64,000 nucleotides of DNA. Origin: JBFGCM01 sp041581135. GTDB taxonomy: Bacteria; Actinomycetota; Acidimicrobiia; Spongiisociales; UBA5794. The stretch is taken from positions 1 through 64,000 of the forward strand of contig JBFGCM010000004.1 of NCBI GenBank assembly GCA_041581135.1, read 5' to 3'. The notes under the pieces are model-generated. The model made no database searches. It was not told the DNA's origin and saw only the letters and a list, made by a program, of their open reading frames with translations. Below, piece by piece: positions 42,775 to 52,220 of this stretch (within the stretch, counting starts at the first letter, position 1; every line of letters begins with the position of its first letter). The position numbers were made by a program, and so were the translations under genes.

Positions 42775-43784
42775 TGCCCGGCCTCCGCCGCCGCGCTGGA
42801 CGCCAGATCCAACTCGGTGGCGCGGTGACAGGCGGCGCTCTGGCCATGGCCGAGATCTTGGAGGGCGGGGACCTTCTGCAGGCACACGTCCACGGCGAAG
42901 TCGCATCGGGGACGGAACCTGCATCCGGCAGGAAGGTTGATCACCGACGGTGGCGCACCACGGATCGAATGGAGGCGGTGCTTCTGCTCTTCGTCGAGCC
43001 GGGTCATGGAGCCGAGCAGGCCCCAGGTGTAGGGGTGTTGGGGCCGGTAGAACACGTCGTCGCCGGTCCCCTTCTCCACGATGCCGCCTGCATACATCAC
43101 CTGCACGTTGTCGCAGAAGCCCGCCACCACTCCGAGGTCGTGGGTGATGAGCATCACGGCGGTGCCACGGTCGGCGGCCAGGTCGAGCATGAGGCTCATG
43201 ATCTGAGCCTGCGTGGTCACGTCGAGGGCGGTGGTCGGCTCGTCTGCGATGAGCAGCTGCGGGTTGCACGACAGGCCCATGGCGATCATGACCCGTTGCC
43301 GCATGCCGCCGGAGAACTGGTGGGGGAAGTCGTCGAGCCGGTCGTGGGCGTTGGGGATCTGGACGTCGTCGAGCGCCTTCGCCGCGATCTCCATGGCGTC
43401 ATGGCGGTTCACCGGCTGGTGCAACATGATGGTCTCGACCAGCTGGTCTCCCACCGTGAACACCGGGTTCAGCGAGGTCATCGGATCCTGGAAGATCATG
43501 GCGATCTTGGAGCCGCGCACATGAGACATCTCTTCGTCGGACAGCGCGAGGAGATCGGTCCCCTCGAACTCGATCTTGCCGGTGACGATCTCACCTGCGG
43601 GCGGTTCGATGAGCCGCATGATGGACATGGCGGTCACCGACTTGCCCGATCCCGACTCCCCCACCACTCCGAGGCGCTCCCCAGGCATCAGGCTGAACGA
43701 GATGCCGTCCACCGCGCGCACGATGCCCTCCTCGGTGGAGAAATACGTGCGCAGATCCTCGACGTTCAGCAGCGGGTCGGCCAC
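42771..43784 (-). CDS. oppD: Oligopeptide ABC transporter ATP-binding protein, OppD-like
   Basis: This 337-aa ATPase has Walker A GESGSGKSVTAM, signature FSGGMRQRVMIAMGL, Walker B PQLLIADEPTTALD and the C-terminal GCRFRPRCDFA. It pairs with OppF. The GTG at 43784 (VADPLLNVEDLRTYF) is preceded by GGGAG; earlier in-frame residues overlap oppC and are not homologous. The gap to oppC's stop is 7 nt. Confidence 0.94.
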
Positions 43785-43791
43785 GGCTCCC

Positions 43792-44784
43792 TTACTTCCG
43801 CTCGATGGTCTGGGTGGGGTCGAGCGCATCTCGCAGACCGTCACCGATGAAGTTGACGGAGAGCACGGTGATCACCAGAGCGGATCCCGAGAACATGAGC
43901 TCCCACCAGAAGCCGCGGAACGCGACGCCGGAGCCCGACGAGGCCATGGCGCCCCACGTGGGCGTCGGGGGCCGCACCCCAAAACCGAGGAACGACAGTG
44001 CCGCCTCGATGACGATGGCCGAGCCCACGATGAGGGTGGTCTGCACGATGATCGGGCTCATGGCGTTGGGGAGGATGTGCCGGAAGATGATGCGCCGATC
44101 CTGGGCCCCGGCGGCACGAGCCGCCTCGACGAACTCCTTCTCGCGAAGGGAGAGGAACTCGGCACGAACGATTCGCGCCAGGCTGCCCCACAGCAAGAGG
44201 CCCAGCAGCACGGCGATCCCCCATGGGCCCTCCCTGAGGAAGTCGGGTAGGAACCTCAGCTCGGGTAAGAGGCGCCCGACGACGATGGCGACGGGCAGCA
44301 GCGGCAGGCCAAGCACGAGGTCGGTGAATCTCATCAGCGATTGATCGACCGCCCCCGGGTAGTACCCCGCAGGCGCTCCGACGACCGTTCCCAGGAGCGC
44401 CACGATGAGGCCGGTGACGATGCCTACCGTCAGGCTGGCGCGCCCGCCGTGGATCACGCGGGACAGCACCGAACGGCCGAGCTCGTCGGTGCCGAACGGC
44501 AGCTCGCCCCGTGGTGCGATGTTGACGAGCACGCGACCGTCGTCGCCGATCAGCTGGTCGGTGTAGTGCGGGAGGGTCTTGCCGCACTCGGCTTGATCCT
44601 CCGGGCAGGTGAACAACGGGGACGAGAACGCAACGATCCCCACGAACAGCAACACCAGGGCGCTGATCATCGCCAGTCGGTGCCGGCGCAGACGCGTGAT
44701 GAACAAGTCCCACTGACTGACCGGCTCTACTGATACGCCTTCGACCTCGTCGATGGCGAGTGTCTCGGCGTCGTGATCAGTCAT
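43792..44784 (-). CDS. oppC: Peptide ABC transporter permease, OppC-like
   Basis: This 330-aa permease has an N-terminal transmembrane helix, a periplasmic segment with LPFGTDELGRSVLSRVIHGG (the OppC/DppC signature) and a five-helix BPD_transp core with the EAA loop (EFVEAARAAGAQDRRIIFRH, ILPNAMSPIIV). It forms the membrane channel with OppB. It overlaps oppB by 8 nt. Confidence 0.95.
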   Translation of the reverse strand: MTDHDAETLAIDEVEGVSVEPVSQWDLFITRLRRHRLAMISALVLLFVGIVAFSSPLFTCPEDQAECGKTLPHYTDQLIGDDGRVLVNIAPRGELPFGTDELGRSVLSRVIHGGRASLTVGIVTGLIVALLGTVVGAPAGYYPGAVDQSLMRFTDLVLGLPLLPVAIVVGRLLPELRFLPDFLREGPWGIAVLLGLLLWGSLARIVRAEFLSLREKEFVEAARAAGAQDRRIIFRHILPNAMSPIIVQTTLIVGSAIVIEAALSFLGFGVRPPTPTWGAMASSGSGVAFRGFWWELMFSGSALVITVLSVNFIGDGLRDALDPTQTIERK

Positions 44785-45949
44785 AGCGGACGCGAGGATC
44801 GAGCACGCCGTAGAGGATGTCGGCCACGATATTCATGACCACAACGGCGATGCCGATGGCCATCACCACCGCCATGACCGCCGGGTAGTCGACGGCGTTG
44901 ATCGCGTCGATGTAGAGGCGTCCCACGCCCGGCCATCCGAAGATCGACTCGGTGATGATGGCGCCGCCGATGACGAAGGCGACGTCGAGCGACACCAAGG
45001 TGACAATCGGGATCATGGCGTTGCGGAGGGCGTGCTTGAGGATCACCTTGCGCCGTGGAAGCCCCTTGGCCTTGGCGGTGCGCAGATAGTCGCTGTGCAA
45101 CACCTCGAGCATCGACGCCCGCTGGAAGCGCGAGTAGCCGGCGAGCGAGATGGCGGCGATCGACACGGCGGGCAGTGCGAGGTGGCGCACGATGTCGCCC
45201 ATCTGCTGCAAGAAGTTGAGGTCGGAGTAGTTGGGGCTGGTCATCCCCGCCGTGAAGAAGAACTTCACCCCCGTCCACCGCTCGAGGTACAGACCAAGGA
45301 GCAACTGGAGGCCCAAACCGATGATGAAGATGGGGGTCGAGAAGGCAACGAACGAGAACGTGGTACCCACCTGATCGAAGAACGAGTACTGCTTGGTCGC
45401 CTGGTAGATGCCCAGTGGAATACCAACGATCAGGGCGATGCTGAGGGCGGCGATGCCGAGCCGGAACGTGGCTCCGGCGGCGAGCGTGACGTCTTCGAAC
45501 ACCGGCCCGTCGCCGCGGAACGAGTCGCCCCAGTCCAGGATGACCGTGAACCCGCTCCAGAACACCCAGATGGCCACGAGCCAGACCAGGGCCATCCCGA
45601 TCCACTTCGTGATCTTGGGCAGTCCCTCACGCACCTTGAGGCGATAGCCGATGAAGTAGCTGGCCAATCCGGCGCCGATGAGGGCGATCCATGGAGCGAT
45701 GCCACTCACCGCGATCTGCTTCGGCCAGACGAACTTGCCCAGCCACGTGAAGTACTGGACATAGCCCGGCTTGTCGAGGCCGTAGCGTTCAGTGAGCTGT
45801 TCGAGGTACTCCGGCAGGATGCGGGGATTGAGGCGTAAGCGGTCGATGGGAGAGCCGCCGCCCAGCTGCAGGAGCGTGAACACCACCGCACTGAGCGCGA
45901 GCAACGTGATCAGCCCGTACACAAGACGACGAATCACGTACGCCAACAT
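44777..45949 (-). CDS. oppB: Peptide ABC transporter permease, OppB-like
   Basis: This 390-aa permease begins MLAYVIRRLVYGLITLLALS, the usual OppB N-terminus, has a GLDKPGYVQYFTWLG segment and an EAA loop (YLRTAKAKGLPRRKVILKHA, LRNAMIPIVTL). Compared with a typical OppB (about 310-340 aa) it has an extra hydrophobic insert (about residues 85-150; SYFIGYRLKV, GMALVWLVAIWVFW) that likely adds two transmembrane helices. ATG 45949 is preferred; GTG 45955 also possible. Confidence 0.93.
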   Translation of the reverse strand: MLAYVIRRLVYGLITLLALSAVVFTLLQLGGGSPIDRLRLNPRILPEYLEQLTERYGLDKPGYVQYFTWLGKFVWPKQIAVSGIAPWIALIGAGLASYFIGYRLKVREGLPKITKWIGMALVWLVAIWVFWSGFTVILDWGDSFRGDGPVFEDVTLAAGATFRLGIAALSIALIVGIPLGIYQATKQYSFFDQVGTTFSFVAFSTPIFIIGLGLQLLLGLYLERWTGVKFFFTAGMTSPNYSDLNFLQQMGDIVRHLALPAVSIAAISLAGYSRFQRASMLEVLHSDYLRTAKAKGLPRRKVILKHALRNAMIPIVTLVSLDVAFVIGGAIITESIFGWPGVGRLYIDAINAVDYPAVMAVVMAIGIAVVVMNIVADILYGVLDPRVRYD

Positions 45950-46073
45950 ATCGACACCGCCTCCGGCTCTGGTGGAGCCACTATACCGATTCACGCACAG
46001 GCATAGGGAGAATGGCTGCCCGCCATCGGAAAAGCCCGACTCGTCGTGCCGTCACACGACTCTCCGATCTCCC

Positions 46074-46140
46074 AGTCCGTGGAGCGGGCGTTCGAACACC
46101 AGACTTCGGACTACGGAATTCGGACTTGGACTTCGACATA
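46074..46140. repeat. Dispersed intergenic repeat fragment, copy C
   Basis: Between the lipoprotein gene and oppB a stretch contains CTTCGGACTACGGAATTCGGA, trimmed here, with repeated CGGACTT/CTTCGGA blocks. Its reverse complement carries GTCCGAATTCCG, also in copy A (29499-29510). It lies just 5' (plus strand) of a strong terminator-like hairpin. Confidence 0.45.
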
Positions 46141-46144
46141 CGCA

Positions 46145-46172
46145 GAAGGGGCCCGCCGAGGCGGGCCCCTTC
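46145..46172 (-). terminator. Perfect 13-bp inverted repeat after the binding-protein gene
   Basis: GAAGGGGCCCGCC and GGCGGGCCCCTTC (46145-46157 and 46160-46172) are perfect inverted repeats with a 2-nt spacer, giving an about 12-bp GC-rich stem. It lies 44 nt after the lipoprotein stop and before oppB. No U-tract follows, so it may be a partial terminator or an mRNA-end stabiliser that keeps the binding protein more abundant than the permeases. Confidence 0.7.
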
Positions 46173-46215
46173 CCTCAGGTCACGGTCGGTCACTCTGGAC
46201 CGACGCACACACCAC

Positions 46216-48033
46216 CTAGAGGTCGGTGCGGTACCAGCTCTCCAGGTTCCACGTGTGGCCGGCCTGGGTCGGATTGTGCTTGAAGCCACCGACCTCGTCG
46301 CCCCACACTGCCGCCGTCACGAGACGGGCGTAGAGCGGGATGATGACGACGTTGTCGGCCAGGATCTTCTCTGCCTCTGTGATGAGGACAGCCAGCTCCT
46401 GGTCGTCGACGGTGGCGTTCATGGCATCACGAACCTCCGCGTAGCGGGCCGAGGCATCGTCGATGACCGACGAGTCCGGCGTGCCCCAGCGGTAGAAGTT
46501 CGAGCCATCCGGCGGCGGAGCCTCCGGATCGAACACGTCGTGGATGGAGATCAGACCACCGAGGCCCGGCGATCCGACCCACGCCCACTCGCCGAGGTCC
46601 CAGACACCGTTCTCCAGGGTCTCACCGAAGAACAGCTGCGAGTCCTCGAGCTGGTTCTCGTAGGCGATGCCGACGTCGCTGAACATGTCGACGAACAACT
46701 CAGACAGCTTCACACGAGCGTCGTTGTTGGACGTCGTGGAGAAGACCGTCGAGATCGGATTCGCAGCACAGTCACGACCGAGGTCGGTGCACAGCTCGTC
46801 GAGCAGCGCACTGGCGCCCTCGGGGTTGTAGTCGTACTGGTCCCAGCTGAAGTTCGACAGGCCCGGGCTGAAGGCCTCGACGTAAGAGTCGAGCGGCTCC
46901 ACCTGACCGGCAAGGATCTCATCGACGATGAGGTTCTTGTCGATGGCGTGAGCCACCGCCTGGCGGTACTTCAGGTGCTCGTTGGACGAGTCCGGGTTCC
47001 GGCTGAGACGCTCAGGCCCGAACTGGAAGTTCAAGTGCTCCCACACCGGACCGCTGAGGACCTCGACCACCGCACCCTCGGGCTCGAGCGCCTGCAGCGT
47101 CTCGATGGTCTCAGTCGCCGGCGGCGGCTGGATGATGTCGACTTCACGACCGCGGAAGGCGGTGATGATGGCCTCGGTCTCCGGGATGAAGCGGAAGATC
47201 ACCGCATCCAGGTACGGCAGCTGCTGACCCGTCTCCGGATCGCTCTTCCAGTAGTTGTCGTTCCGAGTGAGCTTCACGAACTCACCCTTCTGCCACTCGG
47301 AGAACACGAACGGACCGCCCGACACCCACATGGTGTCGTTCCAGTCGTTCACGAAGTCCGAGCCCTCCACGTCGTGCTTCGGGATCAGGGTGCCGAAGAT
47401 CAGCTCGTACTGGACGGTCGGAGCCGCCATGGTGTACTCGAAGGTCTTCGGGCCCGCCGTCGACTCCACGATGTCCTCGTAGATGGCCTTGGTGGTGGGC
47501 AGATCCGGGTTCATGATCGTGTCGAGCGTGAACTGGAAGTCATCACCCGAGATCGGGGTGCCGTCCGCCCACTGGGCCTCGTCCTTGATCTGGTACTTCA
47601 CCGTCATGGTGTTGTCGTCGTTGACCACGACGCCGCCGTTGCTGACCGTCGGGAGCTCGGTGAGCACCTCCGGGATCAGCTCCAGGGTGAAGCCGTCGAT
47701 CTCCTGAGCACCGACGTGGTAGCCCTGGCCGACGATCGAGACGATGAAGTTGTCACCGCCGGGAACGAACGGGTTGAGCGTCGGGGGCTCCTGGTCGTCG
47801 GCCACCACGACCTCGCCGCCGTAGGCCTTGAGATTCTGAGGCTCGGTCGCCTCGGTGGTGGTGGTCTCTGTGGGGGCGGCCGTCGTGGTCGTCTCCGCAG
47901 GTGCCTCGGTCGTGGTGGTGGTCTCCTCCTGACCCGTGTCGTCGTCGGTCGAGCCGCACGCGGCTGCGACGAGAGCAAGGGCAAGGACGAGGCCGATCCA
48001 CACGACGCTGCGATTTCGCAAGATACGCGTCAA
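46216..48033 (-). CDS. Peptide ABC transporter substrate-binding lipoprotein (family 5)
   Basis: This 605-aa protein has a lipoprotein signal (VLALALVAAACGS, lipid-anchored Cys26), a Thr-rich linker (residues about 38-62, repeated TTTTEA-type blocks) and a family 5 solute-binding domain (GTPISGDDFQFTLDTIMNPD, YLDAVIFRFIPETEAIITAF). It captures peptides for the OppBCDF system downstream. The TTG start at 48033 is preceded by AGGAGG 9 nt away. The long plus-strand open frame opposite is a GC-driven artefact. Confidence 0.94.
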   Translation of the reverse strand: MTRILRNRSVVWIGLVLALALVAAACGSTDDDTGQEETTTTTEAPAETTTTAAPTETTTTEATEPQNLKAYGGEVVVADDQEPPTLNPFVPGGDNFIVSIVGQGYHVGAQEIDGFTLELIPEVLTELPTVSNGGVVVNDDNTMTVKYQIKDEAQWADGTPISGDDFQFTLDTIMNPDLPTTKAIYEDIVESTAGPKTFEYTMAAPTVQYELIFGTLIPKHDVEGSDFVNDWNDTMWVSGGPFVFSEWQKGEFVKLTRNDNYWKSDPETGQQLPYLDAVIFRFIPETEAIITAFRGREVDIIQPPPATETIETLQALEPEGAVVEVLSGPVWEHLNFQFGPERLSRNPDSSNEHLKYRQAVAHAIDKNLIVDEILAGQVEPLDSYVEAFSPGLSNFSWDQYDYNPEGASALLDELCTDLGRDCAANPISTVFSTTSNNDARVKLSELFVDMFSDVGIAYENQLEDSQLFFGETLENGVWDLGEWAWVGSPGLGGLISIHDVFDPEAPPPDGSNFYRWGTPDSSVIDDASARYAEVRDAMNATVDDQELAVLITEAEKILADNVVIIPLYARLVTAAVWGDEVGGFKHNPTQAGHTWNLESWYRTDL

Positions 48034-48093
48034 AGTTGATTGCCTCCTGTTTCGTGTTCGGGTGCCGTCAGCGGCCGTTCGTCTTCGACGAAC

Positions 48094-48342
48094 TCAATTC
48101 CAAATCCACGCCAACAAAAGCGTGGTCAAGGCAAAGAGGACAGATGCCACCACTGTGATCCGGTCGAGATTCTTCTCGACGGTCGTCGAACCGGCGAGGC
48201 CGGTCGACATCCCGCCCCCGAACACCTCAGACATGCCTCCTCCCTTACCCGAATGCAAGAGGATGAGGAAGATGAGCAGAAGTGACACGAGCACGTGGAA
48301 CACTGTGACGATCCCAGCCAACAACGGGGACCCCTTTCTCAC
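48094..48342 (-). CDS. secG: Preprotein translocase subunit SecG
   Basis: This 82-aa protein has two transmembrane helices (VFHVLVSLLLIFLILLHSGK and VVASVLFALTTLLLAW) around a SecG-type loop (GKGGGMSEVFGGGMSTGLAG). It belongs to the SecYEG channel. The GTG at 48342 gives MRKGSPLLAG; TTG codons at 48324/48321 with AAAGGGG upstream are alternatives giving a shorter N-terminus. Its position after tpiA/gpmA is the usual pgk-tpiA-secG order with gpmA inserted. Confidence 0.93.
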   Translation of the reverse strand: MRKGSPLLAGIVTVFHVLVSLLLIFLILLHSGKGGGMSEVFGGGMSTGLAGSTTVEKNLDRITVVASVLFALTTLLLAWIWN

Positions 48343-48458
48343 ACGAGGACCCGCCTACGAAGCGGGCCTTGCTGAGCGACAAGTATGGACGAGGGCGCTC
48401 CACGGTGCAAGTCAATCCGGCACCCCGCGTCGACGGCGCGGCGGCCGAGTACGTGGGG

Positions 48459-49202
48459 TCAACGCGCCTGGTCGGCGACGGCTTTGGCGGCGGCGGCTGC
48501 CGCCTCAGGGTCGCCCAGATACCCGCTGGAGATGGGACGCAGATCGTCGTCGAGCTGGTAGACCAGCGGGATCCCCGTGGGAATGTTGAGCGACGGAATC
48601 TCGTCCTCCGAGATGCCATCGAGGTGTTTCACCAGGGCACGCAGGCTGTTGCCGTGGGCCGAGATGACGATGCGCTTGCCGTCACGAAGATCGGGCACGA
48701 TGGCGTCGTACCAGTAGGGCAACATCCGGTCTACGACATCGGCGAGGCACTCCGACGCCGGCAGCAGATCCGGAGGCATCCACCGATACCGCTCGTCATG
48801 CGCCGGATGACGCGGGTCGTCACGATCGAGCGCCGGCGGCCGCACGTCGTAGCTGCGGCGCCAGATGTGCACCTGCTCGTCGCCGTGCTCGTCTGCGGTC
48901 TCCTTCTTGTTGAGCCCCTGGAGCGCCCCGTAGTGGCGCTCGTTGAGGCGCCAGCTCTTGCGTTCGGGGATCCACAGTTGGTCGAGCACGTCCAGCGTGA
49001 GATGCAGCGTGTCGATGGCGCGCACCAACACCGAGGTGTGCGCAATGTCGAACCGGTAGCCGTCGGCCGCCAACAGCCGGCCGGCCTCGCGAGCTTCGGC
49101 CACGCCCTGTTCCGTGAGCCCCACATCGGTCCATCCGGTGAACCGGTTCTCCAGGTTCCAGGTGCTCTGCCCATGACGAATGAGGACGAGAGGGATCGGC
49201 AT
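48459..49202 (-). CDS. gpmA: 2,3-bisphosphoglycerate-dependent phosphoglycerate mutase
   Basis: This 247-aa enzyme interconverts 3- and 2-phosphoglycerate. The phospho-acceptor His10 lies in LVLIRHGQSTWNLENRFTGW; LNERHYGALQGLNKKETADE and VISAHGNSLRALVKHLDG complete the active site. ATG 49202 sits 2 nt after the tpiA stop. It continues a glycolytic operon (gap-pgk-tpiA-gpmA). In mycobacteria gpm is elsewhere, so this is a local addition. Confidence 0.96.
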   Translation of the reverse strand: MPIPLVLIRHGQSTWNLENRFTGWTDVGLTEQGVAEAREAGRLLAADGYRFDIAHTSVLVRAIDTLHLTLDVLDQLWIPERKSWRLNERHYGALQGLNKKETADEHGDEQVHIWRRSYDVRPPALDRDDPRHPAHDERYRWMPPDLLPASECLADVVDRMLPYWYDAIVPDLRDGKRIVISAHGNSLRALVKHLDGISEDEIPSLNIPTGIPLVYQLDDDLRPISSGYLGDPEAAAAAAKAVADQAR

Positions 49203-49204
49203 GC

Positions 49205-49969
49205 CTACACCCAGTACCGGATGATGGATGCAAAGGCGTCCGGGTCGAGTGACGCACCGCCCACCAGCGCACCGTCGATGTCGCGCTTGGCCATGAACGC
49301 CGCGATGTTGCCGGCGTTCACGGATCCGCCGTAGAGGATCCGGATCGCGTCGGCGGCGTCTCCCCACTGATCGGCGATCACGCTCCGGATGAAGGAGGTC
49401 ACCTTGCCGGCATCGTCCGGGTCGGCCGAGCGGCCGGTGCCGATCGCCCAGATGGGTTCGTAGGCCACGGCGGCGCGCGCCACGGCGTCGGCGTCGAGCT
49501 CATCGAGACCGGCTCGTACCTGGGCCTCGACCCGGGACTCGGTATCGTCCGCTTCGCGTTCGTCGAGGCTCTCCCCCACGCAGAGGATGGGTGCCATGCC
49601 GTGCGCCACAATCGCCCGCACCTTGCGATTCACCGTTGGGTCGTCCTCGCCGAAGAGCGTGCGGCGCTCGGAGTGTCCCGCGATCACGTACGACACGGAC
49701 AGCTTGGCGAGCATCGCCGGCGAGATCTCGCCCGTGAAGGCGCCCTGCTCCTCCCAGTGCGTGTTCTGGGCTCCGAGGGCGATGGGAATATGGTCGCTCT
49801 CGATGACGGTCTGCGCCGACCGGAGCGAGGTGAACGGCGGGCACACCACGACCTCCACCCGCTGGTAGTCCGGATAGTCGAGCCGGTACGAGAGCTTCTG
49901 GATCATCTGGATGGCATCCAGATGTGTGGCATGCATCTTCCAGTTGCCGGCGATCATGTCCTTGCGCAC
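49205..49969 (-). CDS. tpiA: Triosephosphate isomerase
   Basis: This 254-aa enzyme begins with VRKDMIAGNWKMH (Lys of the active site), has GHSERRTLFGEDDPTVNRKV (His), VAYEPIWAIGTGRSA (catalytic Glu) and ILYGGSVNAGN (phosphate binding). The GTG start at 49969 is supported by AGGAG 5 nt upstream and family alignment. It is 43 nt downstream of pgk. Confidence 0.97.
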   Translation of the reverse strand: MRKDMIAGNWKMHATHLDAIQMIQKLSYRLDYPDYQRVEVVVCPPFTSLRSAQTVIESDHIPIALGAQNTHWEEQGAFTGEISPAMLAKLSVSYVIAGHSERRTLFGEDDPTVNRKVRAIVAHGMAPILCVGESLDEREADDTESRVEAQVRAGLDELDADAVARAAVAYEPIWAIGTGRSADPDDAGKVTSFIRSVIADQWGDAADAIRILYGGSVNAGNIAAFMAKRDIDGALVGGASLDPDAFASIIRYWV

Positions 49970-50012
49970 GGTGTCTCCTGTGCTCGTCGAACCCGGTGAG
50001 GCGGCCACGGCT

Positions 50013-51203
50013 TCATACCCAGGCCGCCAGCGCGGCAACCCCGGGAAGCTCCCGGCCCTCCAACAGCTCGAGCCCGGCCCCGCCTCCGGTGGACACGTGA
50101 TCGACGCCGTCTTCCAAGCCGAGCTCGCGCACTGCCGCCACGGAGTCACCCCCACCGATGATGGTGTGGGCCGGAGTCGCGGCAACGGCCTCGGCGACGG
50201 CGACGGTTCCGGACCGGAACGGTCCCCATTCGAACACGCCCATCGGGCCGTTCCAGAAGACGTCGGCGGCATCGGTGATGACACCGGCGAAGCGGGCTGC
50301 GGTTTCCGGCCCGACGTCCAGTCCGATGGTGCCGCCGGGGATGGCGGTGGCCGGCACGACCCGGTGCAGGGCGTCGGCGGCGAATTCCTCGGCGACCACG
50401 ATGTCGGTGGGGAGCAGGATCTTGTCACCATCTGGCGAATCCAGCAGCTCGCGCAGCACGGGTACCCGCTCGGCATCGAGCAACGAGTCGCCGATCTCGT
50501 GACCCTGCGCCGCGAGCAGGCTGAAGCACATGCCGCCCCCGATGAGCATTGCGTCGACCTTGGGAAGCAGATGCTGGATCACGGCCAGCTTGTCGGCCAC
50601 CTTGGCACCACCGAGCACCACGACGAAGGGGCGGTCCGGCCCCTCGAGCAGCCGGCCGAAGGCGTCGAGCTCCCGTTGCAGCAGACGCCCGGCGACCGAC
50701 GGAACGCGTTCGGCGATGCCGACGGTGGACGCATGGGCCCGATGCGCCGAACCGAACGCGTCGAGCACGAACGCATCCGCCAGCGCGGCGAGGCGGTCGA
50801 CGAGATCCGCATCGTTCTGCTTCTCCCCCGCTTCGAACCGGGTGTTCTCCAGCACGATCACCTGACCCGGCTCGGCCGCAGCCACGGCGGCGGCGGCCTC
50901 GTCGCCGGCCACGTCGTCGACCTTTCTCACCTGGAACCCGCCCAACTCACCCAGGCGTGCCGCCACCGGATCCATCCGCAACGATGCATCCGGCCCCGAC
51001 GGTCTCCCGAGATGGCTGGCGACCACGACGACCAGGCCGCGTGAACGCAGCTCCTGAATCGTGGGCAGGCTCTGAAGGATGCGGTAGTCGTCGGCGACGA
51101 CCACCGCTCCGTCCGGACCCGCCTCGAGCGGGACATTGAGGTCGGCGCGCAGCAGGACGGTGCTGACGTCGGCGCCGAGGTCGTCGAGAGTGGGGAGGTT
51201 CAC
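50013..51203 (-). CDS. pgk: Phosphoglycerate kinase
   Basis: This 396-aa enzyme makes ATP from 1,3-bisphosphoglycerate. Visible parts are VLLRADLNVPLEAG, ASHLGRPSGPD, VLENTRFEAGEKQND, FVVVLGGAKVADKLAVIQHL, VFWNGPMGVFEWGPF and GGGDSVAAVRELGLED. The GTG start overlaps the gap stop by 4 nt (GTGA). It ends EGRELPGVAALAAWV. Confidence 0.97.
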   Translation of the reverse strand: MNLPTLDDLGADVSTVLLRADLNVPLEAGPDGAVVVADDYRILQSLPTIQELRSRGLVVVVASHLGRPSGPDASLRMDPVAARLGELGGFQVRKVDDVAGDEAAAAVAAAEPGQVIVLENTRFEAGEKQNDADLVDRLAALADAFVLDAFGSAHRAHASTVGIAERVPSVAGRLLQRELDAFGRLLEGPDRPFVVVLGGAKVADKLAVIQHLLPKVDAMLIGGGMCFSLLAAQGHEIGDSLLDAERVPVLRELLDSPDGDKILLPTDIVVAEEFAADALHRVVPATAIPGGTIGLDVGPETAARFAGVITDAADVFWNGPMGVFEWGPFRSGTVAVAEAVAATPAHTIIGGGDSVAAVRELGLEDGVDHVSTGGGAGLELLEGRELPGVAALAAWV

Positions 51204-52195
51204 GCTCCGAGCTTCGCCACCAGATCGACGAGCCGGCTCGAGTATCCCCACTCGTTGTCGTACCAGCCGAACACCTTCACCAGTCGACTGCCGTTCACCA
51301 AGGTGAACTCGCCGTCGATGATGCACGAGTGCGGGTCACCGACGATGTCAGTCGACACCAACGGATCCTCCGTGTAGCGGAGAATGCCCTTGAGCGGTCC
51401 CGCGGCGGCATCCTTCAATGCACCGTTGACGGCGGCCACGTCGACGTCCGTGCGGACGTTCACCACCAAATCGGTGATCGACCCGTCCGGCACGGGCACA
51501 CGGAGCGCCTTCGCCTCGAACTTCCCGGCGAGCGCCGGCAGCACCTTGCCGACCGCCGAGGCTGCACCTGTCGAGGTCGGGATGATGTTGGCCGCGGCGG
51601 CTCGGCCCCGGCGCGGGTCCTTGTGCGGCAGATCCAAGATCACCTGATCGTTGGTGTAGGCGTGCACGGTGGTGAACATGCCGTTTTCGATGCCGAACTG
51701 GTCGTCGAGCACCTTCACCATCGGTGCCACGCAGTTGGTGGTGCACGAGGCGTTCGAGATGATCTTGTGGGTGGCGGGATCGAGGGCGTCGTCGTTCACA
51801 CCGAGCACCACCGACACGTCCGGGTCCTTCATCGGGGCGCTGACCACCACCCAGTCGGCGCCGGCGGTACGGTGCGCCGAGGCGGACTCATTGGTGCGGA
51901 AGATGCCCGTGGACTCGATGACGACCTCCACTCCGAGGTCCCCCCACGGCAGGGCGGAGGGGTCGCGCTCCGCGAAGACCTTGAAGCGGTCGCCGTCGAC
52001 CACGAGCTCGTCGCCCTGGATCTCGACGATGCCGCCGAAGCGGCCGTGCACGGAGTCGTTCTTGAGCAGGTAGGCCAAGGTCTCGGCATCGGTGAGGTCG
52101 TTGACGGCCACGATGTCGAAGCCGGCGCCCTGGGTCTTGGCGGCGCGGAAGAAGTTGCGGCCGATCCGACCAAAGCCGTTGATTGCTACTCGCAT
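51200..52195 (-). CDS. gap: Glyceraldehyde-3-phosphate dehydrogenase
   Basis: This 331-aa enzyme has the NAD fold NGFGRIGRNFFRAA, the catalytic Cys151 in ISNASCTTNCVAPMV, and a C-terminal GWYDNEWGYSSRLVDLV. It oxidises glyceraldehyde-3-phosphate to 1,3-bisphosphoglycerate. It begins 25 nt after the yvcK stop; whiA, often between these in actinobacteria, is absent. No clear promoter is seen in the gap. Confidence 0.97.
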   Translation of the reverse strand: MRVAINGFGRIGRNFFRAAKTQGAGFDIVAVNDLTDAETLAYLLKNDSVHGRFGGIVEIQGDELVVDGDRFKVFAERDPSALPWGDLGVEVVIESTGIFRTNESASAHRTAGADWVVVSAPMKDPDVSVVLGVNDDALDPATHKIISNASCTTNCVAPMVKVLDDQFGIENGMFTTVHAYTNDQVILDLPHKDPRRGRAAAANIIPTSTGAASAVGKVLPALAGKFEAKALRVPVPDGSITDLVVNVRTDVDVAAVNGALKDAAAGPLKGILRYTEDPLVSTDIVGDPHSCIIDGEFTLVNGSRLVKVFGWYDNEWGYSSRLVDLVAKLGA

Positions 52196-52220
52196 GATGA
52201 GCCTTTCGGGGGACGAGTGA

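Noticed and set aside
46012..48039. Long plus-strand open frame opposite the peptide-binding lipoprotein gene
   Set aside because: The minus-strand product is a clear lipoprotein with family motifs; the plus frame is low-complexity, Arg/Val/Leu-rich shadow sequence of the kind produced by high GC.
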